NCBI RefSeq assembly: GCF_039614845.1
Contig: NZ_JBDIML010000005.1
Span: forward strand, 1 to 64,000
DNA length: 64,000 nucleotides
Source of the DNA: Ornithinibacillus xuwenensis
GTDB lineage: Bacteria > Bacillota > Bacilli > Bacillales > Amphibacillaceae
Direction: 5' to 3'
Shown here: positions 60,479 to 64,000 of the stretch, piece by piece
Layout of the letters: each line of letters begins with the position of its first letter
Numbering within the stretch: position 1 is the stretch's first letter
Made by a program: the position numbers and the translations under genes
The notes under the pieces: generated by a model
What the model was told of the DNA's origin: nothing
Databases searched by the model: none
The model's input: only the letters and a program-made list of their open reading frames with translations

Positions 60479-61294
60479 CTATGCCAACCCATTCATAATC
60501 ATGCGTAAGCCAATCAGAATTAATGTAAATCGCAATATCCATTCAAGTGTATTTCCCTTCAACACTTGACTAACCATTGCTCCTAACTTTCCTCCAATCC
60601 ATGCTCCAGGAATAAAGAATGCAACATATTCCCAAACGATATGCCCCAATACAATATGTGTCGTCGCACCGATTATACTGACAAAAAATATCATGAACAT
60701 AGACGTAGCCGTTGCAATATGAACTGGAAAACCAAATAATAATATCATTGCAGGTACCATAATGGATCCGCCACCTATACCGAATAGTCCAGATAGCACA
60801 CCAACTAAAAGTGAAAGTGAACAAGCTAAAGGGACTGATACGGAATATTCATAAGTCGTTTCTCCGATTTGGAACTGCCTACTATTTTTCTTTTTGAATT
60901 CATCTGCCTTCTGAGGCTTTCGTTTTAAGAAAAACAAAACGGAAATCAGAATGACAAGTATTCCAAAGTATAGTAAGAATTGCTCTGTTGCAATAAACTG
61001 GTTTAGCCATGATCCAATAACACCACCAGGTATACTTCCTGTAAGAAATAATAAGCCTGTTTTATAATCTACTCTTCCTTTTTTATAGTAAGTGATGGTT
61101 GAAGATAATGAAGTAAATATCATCGTGATTAAGGAAATGCCCACTATAGCTTGAGGTGTTGCCCAGGAAAAGCCTGGCAAATATTGATGCAACATTAACA
61201 AACTTGGTATTAAAATAACTCCCCCACCAAGTCCAACTAAGCTACCAAGAAAAGCAGTACCGATACCAATAATCATACAAATTATAAATACCAC
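60479..61294 (-). CDS. yunE: sulfite exporter TauE/SafE family membrane protein
   Basis: 271 residues if started at the GTG at 61294, nine bases after TGAGG; the TTG at 61309 overlaps that ribosome site. About eight membrane segments in two inverted halves, each with the family loop (GTAFLGSLVGLGGGVILIPSL and SGLFGIGGGSIMVPAM). Members export or import sulfite, sulfoacetate or similar anions; substrate unknown. It precedes yunD in the operon. Confidence 0.92.
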   Translation of the reverse strand: MVFIICMIIGIGTAFLGSLVGLGGGVILIPSLLMLHQYLPGFSWATPQAIVGISLITMIFTSLSSTITYYKKGRVDYKTGLLFLTGSIPGGVIGSWLNQFIATEQFLLYFGILVILISVLFFLKRKPQKADEFKKKNSRQFQIGETTYEYSVSVPLACSLSLLVGVLSGLFGIGGGSIMVPAMILLFGFPVHIATATSMFMIFFVSIIGATTHIVLGHIVWEYVAFFIPGAWIGGKLGAMVSQVLKGNTLEWILRFTLILIGLRMIMNGLA

Positions 61295-61440
61295 GTAAAA
61301 TAACCTCAAGTCTTTCTATGTAATGTTTATTAAGATAATTTTACCATTGTTTCATTAAGATTCCTACCAACTGCTTTGTTAATTTTCATTCATATCAATC
61401 GATACTCCAGGAATATTCATGATGGAAAACTTTTCTTGTA

Positions 61441-61479
61441 AAAAAGAATTCTAAACCAGCCAGTCTAGTTTAGAATTCC
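61441..61479 (-). terminator. terminator after the DoxX-like gene
   Basis: GGAATTCTAAAC and GTTTAGAATTC around an 11-base loop, then T-run on the minus strand. Confidence 0.7.
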
Positions 61480-61530
61480 CTTTCCAGTGAACATTCCACT
61501 GATGATAAGCCATAAATTTTCACATGAAAC

Positions 61531-62532
61531 CTAAGCAAATCGATAATATATTAAGATAAACGTTGCAAGAACAAAAATAAAGTTTAAGAATACAAAGACA
61601 ACCTGATCAACAATTGTTTTATGGATCCGAATAGGCGGATTATAAAATGAAACCCCCTCAATAATAAAAATTATTAAGACAATATGAATCATGAAATGTC
61701 CGATAATCTCTGTATAACCAAACAGCATCGTAGTCGAAATAAATATTAGAGTCAACACAAAGGCTAATATCCTATTTAAGACTCCCACAACTAATAAGTA
61801 TCCTACGACAAATTCAATAAATGCTGCTAGTACGATAAATGCCTCTGGTGCGAATCCAAATGTAGGAACACCATGATTCTGAATGATATCGATACTCATA
61901 GATGGGTACACCCACTTCTCAACAGCTACCCAACAGAGCGAAAGCCCTGTTCCTAAATAAAGAAATGGAAATCCCCAATTTTCTAATTTTGTTTTCCCGA
62001 TAAACAATACAAATATTATGGCTACATAAAACCCATAATCAAGCATGTGGAAGATTCCCACATCAGATAGGACATTCACAAAAAGGATTAACATTAACAA
62101 TGCCCCTACTTTTGTTGCGTAGTGAATTGGAATTAATAAACAGATGATGGTAATCCATACCAAAATAGTTTCCCATGATTCTTCCAGTTCGAATTCTGGA
62201 GCAAATAGTGTTTGAGAAAAAAACTGAATGATTAAGGCTAGTGCCGTGCCATACTTTAAGATATACCTTGAAAATTTTCTGTATTGGTCTAGCTTTTCAT
62301 CGATTTTATTAGCTACCGGAATTTCCATTAGCTTTGGAAGGAATTGCGGTAGAATTGCCAAAATAATCGCAGAAATTAATGCCACTGACAAAAATAATGG
62401 CGAGAGGATATTTTCAATTGACTCTTTATGTGGCTCAACTTCTGTAAACCACTTTACATGCGCCTCTGCTTCAAATGGATTTAGCATGATAAGAAATATA
62501 ATTAAGACTGGTAACGTCCACTTTTTCTTCAT
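61531..62532 (-). CDS. DoxX-like multispanning membrane protein
   Basis: 333 residues. A signal-like first helix ends near EAEAHVKWF, so the start of the mature domain faces outside; about eight further membrane segments follow. The segment GTGLSLCWVAVEKWVYPS and the following EAFIVLAAFIEFVVGYLL resemble DoxX/DoxD-type repeats. Function unknown; related proteins occur with copper (CopD-like) or thiosulfate genes, but no metal gene is adjacent here. GGAGGG precedes ATG. Single-gene transcript. Confidence 0.75.
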   Translation of the reverse strand: MKKKWTLPVLIIFLIMLNPFEAEAHVKWFTEVEPHKESIENILSPLFLSVALISAIILAILPQFLPKLMEIPVANKIDEKLDQYRKFSRYILKYGTALALIIQFFSQTLFAPEFELEESWETILVWITIICLLIPIHYATKVGALLMLILFVNVLSDVGIFHMLDYGFYVAIIFVLFIGKTKLENWGFPFLYLGTGLSLCWVAVEKWVYPSMSIDIIQNHGVPTFGFAPEAFIVLAAFIEFVVGYLLVVGVLNRILAFVLTLIFISTTMLFGYTEIIGHFMIHIVLIIFIIEGVSFYNPPIRIHKTIVDQVVFVFLNFIFVLATFILIYYRFA

Positions 62533-62644
62533 TATTAGCCCTCCATCTTAATCTGCTTTTTTATAGCTTTTGCGAGAAGGTAACAACTATACGAAATAAT
62601 AAATCTGGAGATATTGACAGATTAACAACAACCTATTCTTTATC

Positions 62645-62684
62645 AAAAAAAGAAGGAGACGAACTGCAAACGTTCGCCTCCTTC
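62645..62684 (-). terminator. suf operon terminator
   Basis: GAAGGAGGCGAAC and GTTCGTCTCCTTC around a short loop, then T7 on the minus strand. It marks sufB as the last gene of the operon. Confidence 0.85.
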
Positions 62685-62754
62685 CTAGAGATTCTAGAGA
62701 TAAGAACCCTTGCCGGAATCTTTGTCTCTATATCATTTTTCAATAAGTTTCCTA

Positions 62755-64000
62755 TTATCCGATAGAACCTTCCATCTCGAACTTAATCAGACGGTTCATT
62801 TCAACAGCATATTCCATTGGCAGTTCTTTTGTAAATGGCTCAATGAAGCCCATTACGATCATTTCTGTTGCCTCTTCTTCCGTCAAACCTCTACTCATCA
62901 GGTAGAATAACTGTTCTTCAGATACTTTAGACACCTTTGCTTCGTGCTCTAATGAGATATTGTCATTTAAAATCTCATTATAAGGAATTGTATCTGATTT
63001 TGATTCATTATCTAAGATTAACGTATCACATTCGATGTTAGCACGTGCTCCATCTGCTTTACGTCCAAAGTGAACCAATCCACGATAGGTTACATTACCG
63101 CCCTGCTTAGAGAACGATTTCGAAACAATTGTTGAAGAGGTATTTGGTGCTAAGTGATGCATTTTTGCTCCAGCATCCTGTACTTGGCCTTTACCAGCAA
63201 TTGCGATCGAGATTGTATTACCACGAGCACCTTCACCTTTAAGAAGAATAGCAGGATATTTCATGGTTAATTTCGAGCCGATATTTCCATCAATCCATTC
63301 CATCGTCGCATTCGCGTCACACACTGCACGCTTCGTAACGAGGTTATATACATTGTTCGCCCAGTTTTGAATTGTTGTATAACGGCAATAGGCATCTTTC
63401 TTAACGATGATTTCAACTACCGCACTATGAAGTGAGTTTGTTGTGTAAACTGGCGCTGTACATCCTTCAACATAGTGAACAGATGCACCTTCATCAACAA
63501 TAATTAATGTTCTCTCAAACTGCCCCATATTCTCAGAATTAATACGGAAGTATGCTTGAAGTGGCGTATTCGTTTTTACACCTTTTGGAACATAGATAAA
63601 TGATCCACCAGACCAAACTGCAGAGTTTAGAGCAGAGAATTTATTGTCAGAGTATGGAATAACTGTTCCAAAATACTCTTTGAATAATTCTTCATTTTCT
63701 TTTAGTGCCGTATCCGTATCTTTAAATACAATACCTTGCTCCTCTAAATCTTCTTTTAAGCTGTGGTATACAACCTCAGATTCATATTGAGCAGAAACCC
63801 CAGCAAGGTACTTTTGTTCTGCTTCAGGGATACCTAATTTATCAAATGTTTGTTTGATTTCATCTGGTACTTCATCCCAAGTTCTTCCTTGTTTTTCAGA
63901 AGGCTTAACATAGTAAACAATTTCATCAAAATCAAGGCCGGTTAGATCTCCACCCCATTGTGGCATTGGACGCTCATAGAAATGCTCCAATGCTTTAAGA
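62755..64000 (-). CDS. sufB: Fe-S cluster assembly protein SufB (partial)
   Basis: 415 codons are visible and the frame stays open to the right edge; the apparent start at 63990 is an internal TTG (context LKALEHFYERP). Normal SufB has about 465 residues, so roughly 50 N-terminal residues lie outside. SufB is the scaffold in the SufBCD complex. Conserved segments: EGCTAPVYTTNSLHSAVVEI with the essential cysteine, CDTLILDNESKSDTIP, and the C-terminal PMEYAVEMNRLIKFEMEGSIG. The remaining suf genes would be upstream to the right. Confidence 0.97.
   Translation of the reverse strand, partial: LKALEHFYERPMPQWGGDLTGLDFDEIVYYVKPSEKQGRTWDEVPDEIKQTFDKLGIPEAEQKYLAGVSAQYESEVVYHSLKEDLEEQGIVFKDTDTALKENEELFKEYFGTVIPYSDNKFSALNSAVWSGGSFIYVPKGVKTNTPLQAYFRINSENMGQFERTLIIVDEGASVHYVEGCTAPVYTTNSLHSAVVEIIVKKDAYCRYTTIQNWANNVYNLVTKRAVCDANATMEWIDGNIGSKLTMKYPAILLKGEGARGNTISIAIAGKGQVQDAGAKMHHLAPNTSSTIVSKSFSKQGGNVTYRGLVHFGRKADGARANIECDTLILDNESKSDTIPYNEILNDNISLEHEAKVSKVSEEQLFYLMSRGLTEEEATEMIVMGFIEPFTKELPMEYAVEMNRLIKFEMEGSIG

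Noticed and set aside
62652..62684. LexA/SOS-box-like GAACG...CGTTCG sequence
   Set aside because: It is the stem of the suf terminator, downstream of a gene and with the wrong spacing for a LexA box.
63988..63990. TTG as sufB start codon
   Set aside because: The frame stays open to the window edge and continues SufB-like sequence (LKALEHFY); the true start is outside.

Overview
The window is a contiguous piece of a low-GC Firmicutes chromosome. Gene content and order (leuS, metK, pckA, ytl transporter, ytkD, the men cluster, pgi, patB, kapB, yui, yum, yut and yun genes, suf) follow the Bacillus subtilis chromosome in blocks. The blocks are joined and interrupted differently, which suggests a spore-forming Bacillaceae relative such as an Oceanobacillus- or Virgibacillus-like organism; the genus is inferred from general similarity, not from a search. 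Spore-related genes (yutH, yutC, yunB, kapB, a DUF3231 protein) support a spore former. I see no insertion sequence, prophage, CRISPR array or tRNA gene.

Layout: 1-260 holds two tandem consensus promoters reading leftwards into a probable rRNA operon leader whose 16S gene would lie outside the window. 500-8600 has leuS with a T-box, ytqB, a gamma-carbonic anhydrase-like gene, metK with an S-box, and pckA with a CcpN-like site. 8780-11400 is an ABC importer of unknown substrate. 11500-14200 holds DUF3231, Nudix and small genes. 14260-22190 is menaquinone synthesis: a leftward menF-menD-menH-menB-menE operon and a rightward menA plus hotdog thioesterase. 22200-27600 has ribU with an FMN riboswitch and a large bacillopeptidase F-like secreted protease. 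28100-33100 has an M42 peptidase, a thioredoxin-like protein, a K+ channel, yugI and pgi. 33090-35430 is an ECF-type sigma factor with a large membrane partner, back to back with a candidate stress-induced small RNA. 35480-41900 holds patB, a defective-looking SodC lipoprotein, kapB, HPr, deoD, bioY and the yui genes. 42000-52800 holds yumB/yumC, Fe-S biogenesis genes, dapF, the yut genes and a SufR-like regulator. 52800-62600 holds a two-part NSS transporter, an NhaC-family transporter behind a lysine riboswitch, the yun genes, an HD-GYP protein and a DoxX-like protein. The window ends inside sufB.

Regulation is unusually readable here. Four riboswitch-class leaders (T-box, SAM, FMN, lysine), a BirA operator and many intrinsic terminators can be identified directly. 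The most promising undescribed signals are: the candidate C-rich RNA at about 35359-35423, with an exact sigma-B-type promoter and a terminator, next to an apparently autoregulated sigma/anti-sigma pair; the yunB ribosome binding site buried in a terminator hairpin; the unannotated 33-codon metS gene; and a SufR-like cysteine-rich regulator in the yut region.
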